A DNA stretch of 64,000 nucleotides from Vicinamibacteraceae bacterium (GTDB taxonomy: Bacteria; Acidobacteriota; Thermoanaerobaculia; Multivoradales; Multivoraceae). Below are positions 7,779 to 15,391 of this stretch, one piece after another. The stretch is from contig JAAXHG010000060.1 of assembly GCA_012270995.1 (NCBI GenBank), forward strand, positions 43,991-107,990. The letters run 5' to 3'. Within the stretch, counting starts at the first letter, position 1; every line of letters begins with the position of its first letter. A program made the translations under genes and the position numbers. The notes beneath the pieces were generated by a model. That model had not been told where the DNA came from. It made no database searches and saw only the letters and a program-made list of their open reading frames with translations.

Positions 7779-9521
7779 CTACTCCTCCCGCTCCACCCAC
7801 CACGCCCGCGTACCGGGGACGAACGCGGTGACTCCCGCCGGGCCGAGTTCGACGCCGCGCATCCTCTTGCTGAAGCCCCAGGTCGTGCTGTAGTTCCACA
7901 GGAACAGGGCCGGCTGGTCGGCCTGGACGTGGGCCTGCAGTTCGCGCAGCAGTTCGGCGCGGCGGTCGCGATCGAGTTCCATGCGGGAGCGGTCGAACAG
8001 TTCGTCGATCTTGGGGTTGCCGTAGCTGTCGTAGTTGCGGCCGTTGTCGATCGCTTCGCTGTGGAAGAAGTTGCGCCAGATGTCCGGGTCGGCGAAGACC
8101 TGGTAGGTGTCGACGTGGGCGATCATCTCGTGCTGGATCAGCAGCGGCGAGCGGCTCGCGTTCTCCTGGATCTCGGTGTCGAAGGAGACGCCGATGCGGC
8201 GCAGGTCGTCGCGGTAGATGTCGACCATGCGCCGGGCGTCGACGAAGGACTGGGGCAGGTTCATCATGAAGTGGAAGCGGACCTGCTCGCCGTCGATCTC
8301 CTTGTAGCGCCAGCCGTCGTCGGGGCTGGTCAGCCAGCCGGCTTCGTCGAGCAGCGCGGCGGCCTTCCCGAGGTCGTACTCGATCGGCTCGACATCGGGA
8401 TTGTGGCTCCAGTGGGTCGGCGGGAACATCCCGTTCGAGCGGGTGTAGACGTTCCAGCTCACCTGCCGCAGCACGCGCTCGGCGTCGTAGGCGTGGGCCA
8501 TCGCCCGCCGCACCCGGACGTCGCCGAAGAAGTGGTTGTTGCCGCCCTGCTGCCAGCCGATGTAGGCCTGCATCCAGCGCGGCCCCCAGGCCTTGACGCC
8601 GGCGGCGTGGAACTCCTCGTCGTTGGTCTGGCTGCCGTGCTGCTGGACGGTCAGCCAGATGTCGTCGAGCTGTCCCTTGCGGAACTGGAGCAGGGCGGCG
8701 TTGCGGTCGCTGTGGGTAGTGATCGCCTGGCGGCGGATGGGCGGCTTCTCGTGGTGGTAGCCATCCCAGCGCTCGACGACCACGCGGTCGGCGTGGATCC
8801 ACTCGACGAAGCGGAAGGGCCCGTTGCCGATGCCGAGTTCACGCAGGTAGCGGTTGTAGTAGGCGCTCGTGCGCAGGGTCGGATCGGCCGCGCGCTCTTG
8901 CGGGTTGTTCAGGATGTGCGCCGGGACGATAGGGAAGTAGAGGTTGTCGATGCGGAGCGCGGAGACCTGCCGGTGGACGACGTCGAAGGTGACGTCGTCG
9001 ATGATGCGAATGTCCTCGATCTCAGCGGCCTTGTACTTGTAGTCGACCGCCGGCACGTTGTCGTCGGCGATCGCCTCCCAACTGAAGCGGACATCCTCGG
9101 AGGTGACCGGCGCGCCGTCGTGCCAGCGCATGCCGGCATGGAGCTTGATGCGGTGGACGAGGCCGCCCTCCAGCTCCTCGACCTCGTCCACCATCGCCGG
9201 GTTCCACTCCGCGGTGAGGTCCGGGGCGCGGTGCGCGATCGGGTCGAACAGCAGGCGGTAGAGGAAGCCGTCGGTCCAGGCGCGGATGAAGAGAGGGTTG
9301 AGCGACGTCGGCTGATCGAGCGAGTAGCGGTTGATCGTGGCCTCGGTATCGGCCCGCTCCGGGTCGAACGGCGCGAACAGCGAATCGGGGTTGGTGATCG
9401 GGTCCGCGCCCGGGTCGTAGTCGAACATCGCGCTGCGGGCCGGCGCGGCGGGGTGGCCCAGGCAGCCCGTCAGGAGCAGGGCGGCGAGCCCGGCTGCGGC
9501 GAGTCGCCTGGTCACATGCAT
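7779..9521 (-). CDS. Solute-binding lipoprotein, family 5 (oligopeptide/DppA-like)
   Basis: A 580-residue family 5 binding protein. The ATG at 9521 is chosen because it gives a lipoprotein signal: MHVTRRLAAAGLAALLLTG followed by a lipobox Cys. The mature part shows the family pattern: SLNPLFIRAWTDGFLYRLLFDPI, HRIKLHAGMRWHDGAPVTSEDVRFSWEAI, and LRQVSWNVYTRSNGMFPPTHW. Such proteins deliver peptides or similar solutes to an ABC permease on the outside of the inner membrane. No permease or ATPase gene lies nearby, so it is an orphan here. Its start overlaps the end of the thiolase-like gene by 10 bases, so the two are co-transcribed and probably coupled. The longer frame to 9578 runs inside the upstream gene and is rejected. 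Confidence 0.85.
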   Translation of the reverse strand: MHVTRRLAAAGLAALLLTGCLGHPAAPARSAMFDYDPGADPITNPDSLFAPFDPERADTEATINRYSLDQPTSLNPLFIRAWTDGFLYRLLFDPIAHRAPDLTAEWNPAMVDEVEELEGGLVHRIKLHAGMRWHDGAPVTSEDVRFSWEAIADDNVPAVDYKYKAAEIEDIRIIDDVTFDVVHRQVSALRIDNLYFPIVPAHILNNPQERAADPTLRTSAYYNRYLRELGIGNGPFRFVEWIHADRVVVERWDGYHHEKPPIRRQAITTHSDRNAALLQFRKGQLDDIWLTVQQHGSQTNDEEFHAAGVKAWGPRWMQAYIGWQQGGNNHFFGDVRVRRAMAHAYDAERVLRQVSWNVYTRSNGMFPPTHWSHNPDVEPIEYDLGKAAALLDEAGWLTSPDDGWRYKEIDGEQVRFHFMMNLPQSFVDARRMVDIYRDDLRRIGVSFDTEIQENASRSPLLIQHEMIAHVDTYQVFADPDIWRNFFHSEAIDNGRNYDSYGNPKIDELFDRSRMELDRDRRAELLRELQAHVQADQPALFLWNYSTTWGFSKRMRGVELGPAGVTAFVPGTRAWWVEREE

Positions 9522-11044
9522 TCGGCGGTTCCGGTTCCGTCCAGCTTGACCGGACGCCCGCTGAACTCCTGCGCGCACATGTCGCGCAGCGTGTCCCGAT
9601 CTTCGACGTTGGCCCAGCTCCTCCGGCCGTCCGGCAGCCGGCAGGCCAGGTGAGCGACGGTGGGTTCGAAGCTCGGCGCTTCGCGCTCGCCGTAGGTCGA
9701 ACGGTACGAGGTCGACTTCGCGCTGCCGCCGCCGAACATGACGGTGTAGGACTCGATCTCGGCCGGCCCCGAGTGGTCGGCCACGGCTTCGCGCTTGGGG
9801 AGCGCGTGGACTTCGGCGGTCAGGTCCTCGTGCCGGTAGGGTCGATCCGGTTCCCCGGCGCTGTAGACACCGAAGGAGTGCTTGGTCAGCATGCCTCCGT
9901 TCGCGGTGACGAGCGCGCGGCCTCCGTCCGTTTCGCGCAGGAGTTCGGCCGTGCGGGCGATCGAGTGCATCACGTAGCTGTTGAGCGGTCCGCCGCCGAA
10001 AGTGAGACCGCCGGTGACGGTGAGCGGGCGCTGCGGATCGAGACCGAGTTCCCTCGCCGCCACCTGCACGGAACTCGGGAAGCAGCTGTAGACATCGACG
10101 AAGTCGAGATCGGCCGCTTCGACGCCGGCGAGTTCAAGCGCCCGCTTGCCCGCCAGCCGGATCGCCGGCGACGAGTGGAGGTTGTCGCGCTCGGAGACGA
10201 AGTAGTGGTCGACGGCGTCGGCGCCGCTGACGGGAAAGACCATCTTCGACCGGGGTACGCCCAAAGCGAGCGCCATATCGAGCGAGCAGAGCACGAGCGC
10301 CGCCGCCATGTCGACGCGCATGTTCGCGTTCATCAGCTTCGTGTAGGGGTAGGTCACGGCGCGGTTGGCCGGCGACACCGTGCCGATCTCGGCAGCGGTC
10401 AGAGGCGTCCGGATCCAGGCGTTGGGATTCTCCTGAGCCACCCGGTTGAATCCCGCCCAGAGTTCGGCGATCCGGGCCAGGTGGCCCTCCACCGTTTCGC
10501 CGCCCTGCTTCCGCAGTGCGATGTCGAACAGGGAGTAGTACTGGACGGCCTGCTGGATGCCGCGGTCCATCTCCATTTCGTGCCGCGTCCAGCGGGTGTC
10601 GCCGTAGCTCATGTCCGGGAGTCTGGGAGGGTCGTCGTCCTGCAGCCAGTCGAGGTCCATCCCCATCTTGCGCGCCCGGCCCATCGTGCGGCCGCACTCG
10701 GCCCCGCAGAGCACGATCGCCTCGCGGCGGCCGCTCTGGATGTCCAGGGCGCTCTGGTTGAACACCGTCTGCACCTGGTTGCCGCCCACCACGGAGAGTC
10801 CCGTCTCGACCCCCGCGAGGCGGAGGGCCTCGCTCACCATGAGCGCCGGATTCCGGTAGCCCCAGACGCCCTTCATCGCCCGCACCGAATCGATCCTGTC
10901 GCGCAGGCCGGGCGCCTCGGCGTCGTCGAGGCCGGTCTTGACCGCCTCGATCATCAGGTCGATCGGCGGCCGCGCCCCGGCCGGGTCGTCGGCCCGTTGG
11001 AGCACCTGGGCCAGACCGACGAGAACGGGCGTCTGTTGGGTCAT
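9512..11044 (-). CDS. Thiolase-like (acetyl-CoA acetyltransferase family) protein without the usual nucleophile
   Basis: A 510-residue thiolase-superfamily protein starting MTQQTPVLVGLAQVLQRADD at ATG 11044. The segments VFPVSGADAVDHYFVSERDN, DFVDVYSCFPSSVQVAARELGL and VTGGLTFGGGPLNSYVMHSIA fit the acetyl-CoA acetyltransferase-like/thiolase-like group common in actinobacteria and other high-GC bacteria. Where true thiolases have the acyl-accepting Cys, this protein reads GGNQVQTVFNQSALDI, with no Cys, and the late active-site motif reads NGGMLTKHSFGVY. It may thus lack classical thiolytic activity, or use another mechanism, as is known for several thiolase-like proteins. The fatty-acid or steroid link is inference. 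Coupled to the binding lipoprotein downstream. Confidence 0.75.
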   Translation of the reverse strand: MTQQTPVLVGLAQVLQRADDPAGARPPIDLMIEAVKTGLDDAEAPGLRDRIDSVRAMKGVWGYRNPALMVSEALRLAGVETGLSVVGGNQVQTVFNQSALDIQSGRREAIVLCGAECGRTMGRARKMGMDLDWLQDDDPPRLPDMSYGDTRWTRHEMEMDRGIQQAVQYYSLFDIALRKQGGETVEGHLARIAELWAGFNRVAQENPNAWIRTPLTAAEIGTVSPANRAVTYPYTKLMNANMRVDMAAALVLCSLDMALALGVPRSKMVFPVSGADAVDHYFVSERDNLHSSPAIRLAGKRALELAGVEAADLDFVDVYSCFPSSVQVAARELGLDPQRPLTVTGGLTFGGGPLNSYVMHSIARTAELLRETDGGRALVTANGGMLTKHSFGVYSAGEPDRPYRHEDLTAEVHALPKREAVADHSGPAEIESYTVMFGGGSAKSTSYRSTYGEREAPSFEPTVAHLACRLPDGRRSWANVEDRDTLRDMCAQEFSGRPVKLDGTGTAECM

Positions 11045-11107
11045 TGCACGTTGCCTTTCAGGGCTCGTAGGACGGTGCCGAGTGAGTGCCGCGAGCGGCA
11101 AGTCTAG

Positions 11108-11204
11108 GAACTTGCGCCGCAGAACGCTACGGGTGGGTTTCTCGGCGCAAGCTCCTGGGCGAGGACGGGATGGACCGAAACTCCGAACCTGCGAGGGGTT
11201 TCGG
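11108..11204 (+). repeat. Two-hairpin dispersed repeat, family A/B, copy 1
   Basis: About 97 bases that align almost end to end with 17195-17293. Hairpin 1 pairs GAACTTGCGCCG (11108-11119) with its complement at 11143-11154, with one mismatch. Hairpin 2 pairs CCGAAAC (11175-11181) with GTTTCGG (11198-11204). The two copies differ in stem 2 by an added G:C pair, so pairing is kept while sequence changes. It lies between the thiolase-like gene and the OLD nuclease gene, 82 bases before the latter's start. Function unknown: a structured RNA or a REP/MITE-like element. Confidence 0.7.
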
Positions 11205-11285
11205 GGCACCTGGCTTGCCCGGCGCTCTCCGTAGGCCGCCGACCGCTGCGCTAACGTAGCCCGGTCTCGTCACCGAACCCGGCGC

Positions 11286-13028
11286 ATGCTCACCAAGCTC
11301 ACGATCCGCAACTTCAAGCGCTTCGAGGAGGTCGAGATCGAACTCGGCAATCCGGTCGTGTTCGTCGGGCCGAACAACTCGGGCAAGACGTCCGCTCTTC
11401 AGGCGCTCGGGCTTTGGGATCTCGGTCTGAAGCGCTGGAACGAGAAGAGGGAGGGTCAAAAGGCGCCGGAGAGGCGGCCCGGCGTGGCCGTCAACCGGCG
11501 TGATCTCACCGCGACCCCAGTGCCGGTGGCGAATTTGCTCTGGCGAGACCTTCACACTCGCAACGTGCGGGTGGAGAACGGCCGCCAGCGAACGGAGAAC
11601 GTCCGCGTCGATGTGGTTGTCGAAGGGCACGACTGCCAGAGCGTCTGGTCGTGCGGCCTGGAGTTCGACTACGCGAACGCGGAGTCGTTCTACTGTCGTC
11701 CGCTGAGGTTGGGGGCCGGGCGCACTCCCAAGCGGATGCCCGTGCCGGGGCAGGCGAGTTCGGTGCGTCTGGCCTACTTGCCGTCCATGTCCGGGCTGGC
11801 AGCCAACGAGGCGCGAATCGATCCTGGGGCGGTCAACGTCCGGTTGGGCGAAGGGCGTACTTCCGAAGTGCTGCGCAACATCTGTCATCGCTTGCATACG
11901 GAGCAACCCGACGCATGGAATTCCGTCGTTCGGACCATGGAGCGCTTGTTCGGAGTCGAGATCGACGAGCCGCGCTACGTCGCGGACCGGGGTGAAGTGG
12001 CGATGGAGTACCGGGAGGGGAGAGTGCTGCTCGATCTTTCGTCAAGCGGCAGGGGGCTCCAGCAGACCCTCCTGCTCTTTTCGTATCTTGCCTTGAATCC
12101 GAGGACGGTTCTCTTGCTCGACGAACCGGATGCTCATCTGGAGACCTTGCGTCAACGCGAGATCTACCGCTTGATCCGCGAGGCCGCTGAGGAACACGAC
12201 AGTCAGCTTCTGGTTGCGAGTCATTCCGAGGTGCTGTTGGACGAGGCCGCGGGGGTCGACACGGTCATCGCGTTCATCGGAGAGCCTCATCGGATCGACG
12301 CCGGTCCCAGCCAGGTGACGAAGGCGCTCCGCAGCATCGGATTCGACCAGTTCCTCCAGGCTCGACAGACGGGCTGGGCTCTCTATCTGGAGGGGGCCAC
12401 CGATCTGGCGATCCTCAGGGCCTTCGCCCGGCGTCTTGGTCACGAAGCTGCCGCGAGAGCGTTGGAGCGTCCTCTCGTGAACTACATCGGGAATCGAATC
12501 TCCGCGGCGGAATCCCATTTCTTCGGTTTGCGGGAGGCATCGCCACAACTCCGCGGCATCGCGCTCATGGACGAGGCGGATGAAGGAAGAGAGCCGGCCG
12601 GCGGACTCGCGCGAATACTGTGGCGGCGCCGGGAAGTCGAGAACTACCTCTGCACGCGGTCCACTCTTGAGTCCTTTGCGGCCGGGCTTGCGAGGGAAAC
12701 CGCGCCCGGACCTCTGTTCGCGGAGGCCGAAGTCGCCGGAAGGGTCGAACTGATGCGCCGGATGATCTCGGAGGTCGAGGACGCGCTGCTTCGACTCGGC
12801 CGGCCGCCGCCGTGGAGCGAGGAGTGCAAGGTCAGTGACGACTTCCTGGCGCCGCTGTTCGAAGGGTACTTCCGGGAGTTGGGGGAAGCGAACAGCATGA
12901 CGAAGGCGAACTTTCGTCGGCTGGTCGAGTTCATGCCGGAAGAGGAGATCGATCCCGAGGTGGTGGAGAAACTCGACGCGATCGCGCGCGTCGCGGCGGC
13001 CGCCGAGGCCGTTCGCGAAGAGTCGTGA
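11286..13028 (+). CDS. OLD-family ATPase/TOPRIM nuclease
   Basis: A 580-residue protein with two domains. Residues 1-345 are an ABC-type ATPase: Walker A GPNNSGKTS at 28-36, signature-like LSSSGRGLQQ at 251-260, Walker B TVLLLDEPDAHL at 274-285 and the ASHSEVLL switch at 311-318. From about 362 comes a TOPRIM-like domain with the acidic residue in WALYLEGATDLAIL (Glu369) and GIALMDEADEG (Asp429, Asp432), then RRREVENYL. This is the architecture of OLD (overcoming lysogenization defect) nucleases, some of which act in Gabija-type or stand-alone phage defence. No UvrD-like GajB partner is adjacent, so it is a stand-alone OLD. The stop overlaps the next gene's GTG start. All motifs appear intact, unlike several other defence genes here. 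Confidence 0.83.
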   Translation: MLTKLTIRNFKRFEEVEIELGNPVVFVGPNNSGKTSALQALGLWDLGLKRWNEKREGQKAPERRPGVAVNRRDLTATPVPVANLLWRDLHTRNVRVENGRQRTENVRVDVVVEGHDCQSVWSCGLEFDYANAESFYCRPLRLGAGRTPKRMPVPGQASSVRLAYLPSMSGLAANEARIDPGAVNVRLGEGRTSEVLRNICHRLHTEQPDAWNSVVRTMERLFGVEIDEPRYVADRGEVAMEYREGRVLLDLSSSGRGLQQTLLLFSYLALNPRTVLLLDEPDAHLETLRQREIYRLIREAAEEHDSQLLVASHSEVLLDEAAGVDTVIAFIGEPHRIDAGPSQVTKALRSIGFDQFLQARQTGWALYLEGATDLAILRAFARRLGHEAAARALERPLVNYIGNRISAAESHFFGLREASPQLRGIALMDEADEGREPAGGLARILWRRREVENYLCTRSTLESFAAGLARETAPGPLFAEAEVAGRVELMRRMISEVEDALLRLGRPPPWSEECKVSDDFLAPLFEGYFRELGEANSMTKANFRRLVEFMPEEEIDPEVVEKLDAIARVAAAAEAVREES

Positions 13029-14539
13029 ACGGATACGCCGCGTTGAGCGGGAGATCCCCGACGCTGGCGGCCGCGGCCCTGGCGTTTCTCTCGTGTCTGC
13101 CCCGGGCGGCCGACGAGCCCGCGGGTGTCCCGGGGCCGCAGCCGCCGCAGCCGAACATCCTGTTCCTGTTCGCCGACGACCAGCGCGCCGACACGATCCG
13201 CGCCTGGGGCAACGAGCTGATCGACACGCCGAACCTGGATCGCCTGGTGGCCGACGGGTGGAGCTTCCGGCGGAACTACGTGTTCGGCTCGAACAGCGGC
13301 GCGGTCTGCGTCCCGAGCCGGGCGATGGTGCTGACCGGCCGGAGCTGGATGCGCTCGCCGAACGACATGGAGGGCGTGCCGACGCTGCCGCGCCTACTGG
13401 AGGCAGCGGGCTACCGGACCTTCATCACCGGCAAGTGGCACAACGGCGAGGAGGCGCTGCTCCGCGCATTCGACCGCGGCACGGCGATCTACCTGGGCGG
13501 CATGGCCGATCACATTCAAACAGAGGTGCAGGACATCGACAACGGCGGCATGGTGCGCCGGCGCGTGGGGGAGAGGTTCTCGAGCGAGCTGTTCGCGGAC
13601 GCGGTGATCGAGTTCCTCGACGAGCAGGCCGGGGCGGAGGCGAGCGGTGAGTCGGCCCAGCCGTTCTTCGCCTACGTTCCCTTCACGGCGCCCCACGATC
13701 CGCGCCAGCCGCCGCCCGAGTATCGCGAGCGCTACTACGAGCGCAACCTGCCGCTGCCGCCGAACTACATGCCGCAGCACCCTTTCGATAACGGCGCGCT
13801 CATCCTCCGCGACGAGAACCTGGCAGCGTGGCCGCGGACCGAGGACGTGATCCGCGACCAGGTCGCCGAGTACTACGGCCTGATCACCCACCTCGACGAA
13901 CAGGTGGGCCGGATCCTCGACGCATTGGACGAGAACGGCCAGGCGCAGAACACGATCGTCGTTTACGCCGCCGACCACGGCCTCGCCGTCGGCAGCCACG
14001 GCCTGCTGGGCAAGCAGAACCTCTACGAGCACTCCATGCGCTGCCCGCTGATCGTCCGCGGCCCGGGCATCCCCCACGGCACGACCTATGCCTTCACCTA
14101 CCTCTACGACCTGTTCCCGACCCTGCTCACCGCCGGTCGCGTCGAGATGCCGCCTGGGATCGACGGCCGGGATCTGGCGCCCCTCTGGTCCGGCGGCGCT
14201 CAAACCTGGCGCCGGAGCGTCTTCCTGCCGTACCGAGACGTGATGCGCGCGGTGCGCGACGACCGCTACAAGCTGATCGTCTACCCGCTGGTCAACCACC
14301 GCCAGTTGTTCGACCTCTCCGAAGACCCCGACGAACTCGAGAACCTCATCGCCGATCCCGACCACGCGGAAACCGCAGCCCGCCTCGAAGCCCTCCTGGA
14401 AGGCTGGCAGACCGCCATGGGCGACACCGTCCCCCTCTCGGTCTCCGACCCGGCGCCGCTGCACCGCGACCTCACCGCCACCGAGCGCGAACCCGACCGC
14501 TGGCAGCCGGACTGGATCGTCAAGAAGTACTTCGACTAG
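13025..14539 (+). CDS. Secreted sulfatase (formylglycine type)
   Basis: A 504-residue sulfatase with an N-terminal export signal (hydrophobic TLAAAALAFLSCLPRAA). It has NILFLFADDQRADTIR (metal-binding Asp pair), the formylglycine site VCVPSRAMVLTGR with the C-x-P-S-R consensus, VYAADHGLAVGSHGLLGKQ and the closing YKLIVYPLVNHRQLFDLSEDP. Sulfatases of this type cleave sulfate esters from organic sulfates or glycans, and need maturation of the Cys to formylglycine. The start is a GTG overlapping the OLD stop, so it may be co-transcribed with a functionally unrelated gene. The 3' end overlaps the convergent enoyl-CoA hydratase by four bases. The substrate is not clear. Confidence 0.9.
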   Translation: MNGYAALSGRSPTLAAAALAFLSCLPRAADEPAGVPGPQPPQPNILFLFADDQRADTIRAWGNELIDTPNLDRLVADGWSFRRNYVFGSNSGAVCVPSRAMVLTGRSWMRSPNDMEGVPTLPRLLEAAGYRTFITGKWHNGEEALLRAFDRGTAIYLGGMADHIQTEVQDIDNGGMVRRRVGERFSSELFADAVIEFLDEQAGAEASGESAQPFFAYVPFTAPHDPRQPPPEYRERYYERNLPLPPNYMPQHPFDNGALILRDENLAAWPRTEDVIRDQVAEYYGLITHLDEQVGRILDALDENGQAQNTIVVYAADHGLAVGSHGLLGKQNLYEHSMRCPLIVRGPGIPHGTTYAFTYLYDLFPTLLTAGRVEMPPGIDGRDLAPLWSGGAQTWRRSVFLPYRDVMRAVRDDRYKLIVYPLVNHRQLFDLSEDPDELENLIADPDHAETAARLEALLEGWQTAMGDTVPLSVSDPAPLHRDLTATEREPDRWQPDWIVKKYFD

Positions 14540-15309
14540 CGGGCGTCTTCGGCCTGCGCGCGGCCGCGGGCGCGGATGCCGGCGAGGCGTTCGCCGACTT
14601 CTTCGGGCTTGGGCCCCCGGTACATGCGGTTGACCTCGACCTCGTAGTCCATCGCGTCGCCGAGGGTCAGGTCGAAGCCGCGGTCGATCATCCGCTTGTA
14701 CTGGAACATCACGTCGCGCTGGCAGGTGAGCATATCCGTGGCCAGGGCTCGGCAGGTGGGCAGGAGGTCCTCCCGCGGGACGACGCGGTTGACCAGGCCC
14801 CACTCGCAGGCGCGTTCGGCCGACAGGTAGTTGCCGGTCAGCGAGAGTTCCTTGGCCCGGCCGGGGCCGATCGTCCGCGGCAGCCGTGCGGAAAGACCCC
14901 AGCCGGAGAGCAGGCCGACGCGGGCGTGGGTGTCGGCGAAGCGCGCCTCCGGCGACGCGATCAGGAGGTCGCAGGAGAGCGCGATCTCGAAGCCGCCTGT
15001 CACCGCGATGCCGTTGATCGCGCCGATTACCGGTTGGTGGAGCGAACGGAGCAGCTTCGGCGGGTCGGCGATGGACTGGTGCTTCCGGTTCGGATCGCTC
15101 ATCTCCTTCAGGTCGAGGCCGGCGCAGAAGGCTCGGCCTGCGCCCGTGAGAATCACGACGGCGATGTCAGGGTCGTTCCGCAGATCGTCGATCTCCTCCG
15201 CGAGCCGGTTACGCAACTCCTCAGACAGGGCGTTCAGTACGCCTGGACGGTTCAGGGTAAGGGTCGCGATCCCTTCTGACTTGTCGACCAACAGCACGGG
15301 TTCCGACAT
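14536..15309 (-). CDS. Enoyl-CoA hydratase/isomerase family protein
   Basis: A 257-residue crotonase-fold enzyme. Its ATG (15309) follows AAGGAGAG at good spacing; the longer open frame upstream is antisense to the next gene. It has GRAFCAGLDLKEM and the oxyanion-hole segment GAINGIAVTGGFEIALSCDLL, with one catalytic Glu. The second classical Glu position reads HARVGLLSGWGLSARL, a variant common in one crotonase subgroup, so plain hydration of enoyl-CoA is likely but not certain. It ends on the sulfatase gene with a four-base convergent overlap and is divergent from the gamma-glutamyltransferase gene. Probably fatty-acid or amino-acid catabolism. Confidence 0.88.
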   Translation of the reverse strand: MSEPVLLVDKSEGIATLTLNRPGVLNALSEELRNRLAEEIDDLRNDPDIAVVILTGAGRAFCAGLDLKEMSDPNRKHQSIADPPKLLRSLHQPVIGAINGIAVTGGFEIALSCDLLIASPEARFADTHARVGLLSGWGLSARLPRTIGPGRAKELSLTGNYLSAERACEWGLVNRVVPREDLLPTCRALATDMLTCQRDVMFQYKRMIDRGFDLTLGDAMDYEVEVNRMYRGPKPEEVGERLAGIRARGRAQAEDAR

Positions 15310-15391
15310 CCTCGGCTCTCCTTGTCTTGTGGAACGGGTGCGGCATCTTACGCGGTAACCTCTTCCCCTACCTGTGCGAGGGGAGGAAGCG

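Noticed and set aside
7666..8802. Long N-terminal extension of the antitoxin frame
   Set aside because: Lies antisense-frame within the binding-protein gene and is not needed for the ribbon-helix-helix domain.
11286..13028. Gabija system
   Set aside because: The OLD-like protein fits GajA in layout, but no UvrD-like GajB lies beside it; the next gene is a sulfatase.
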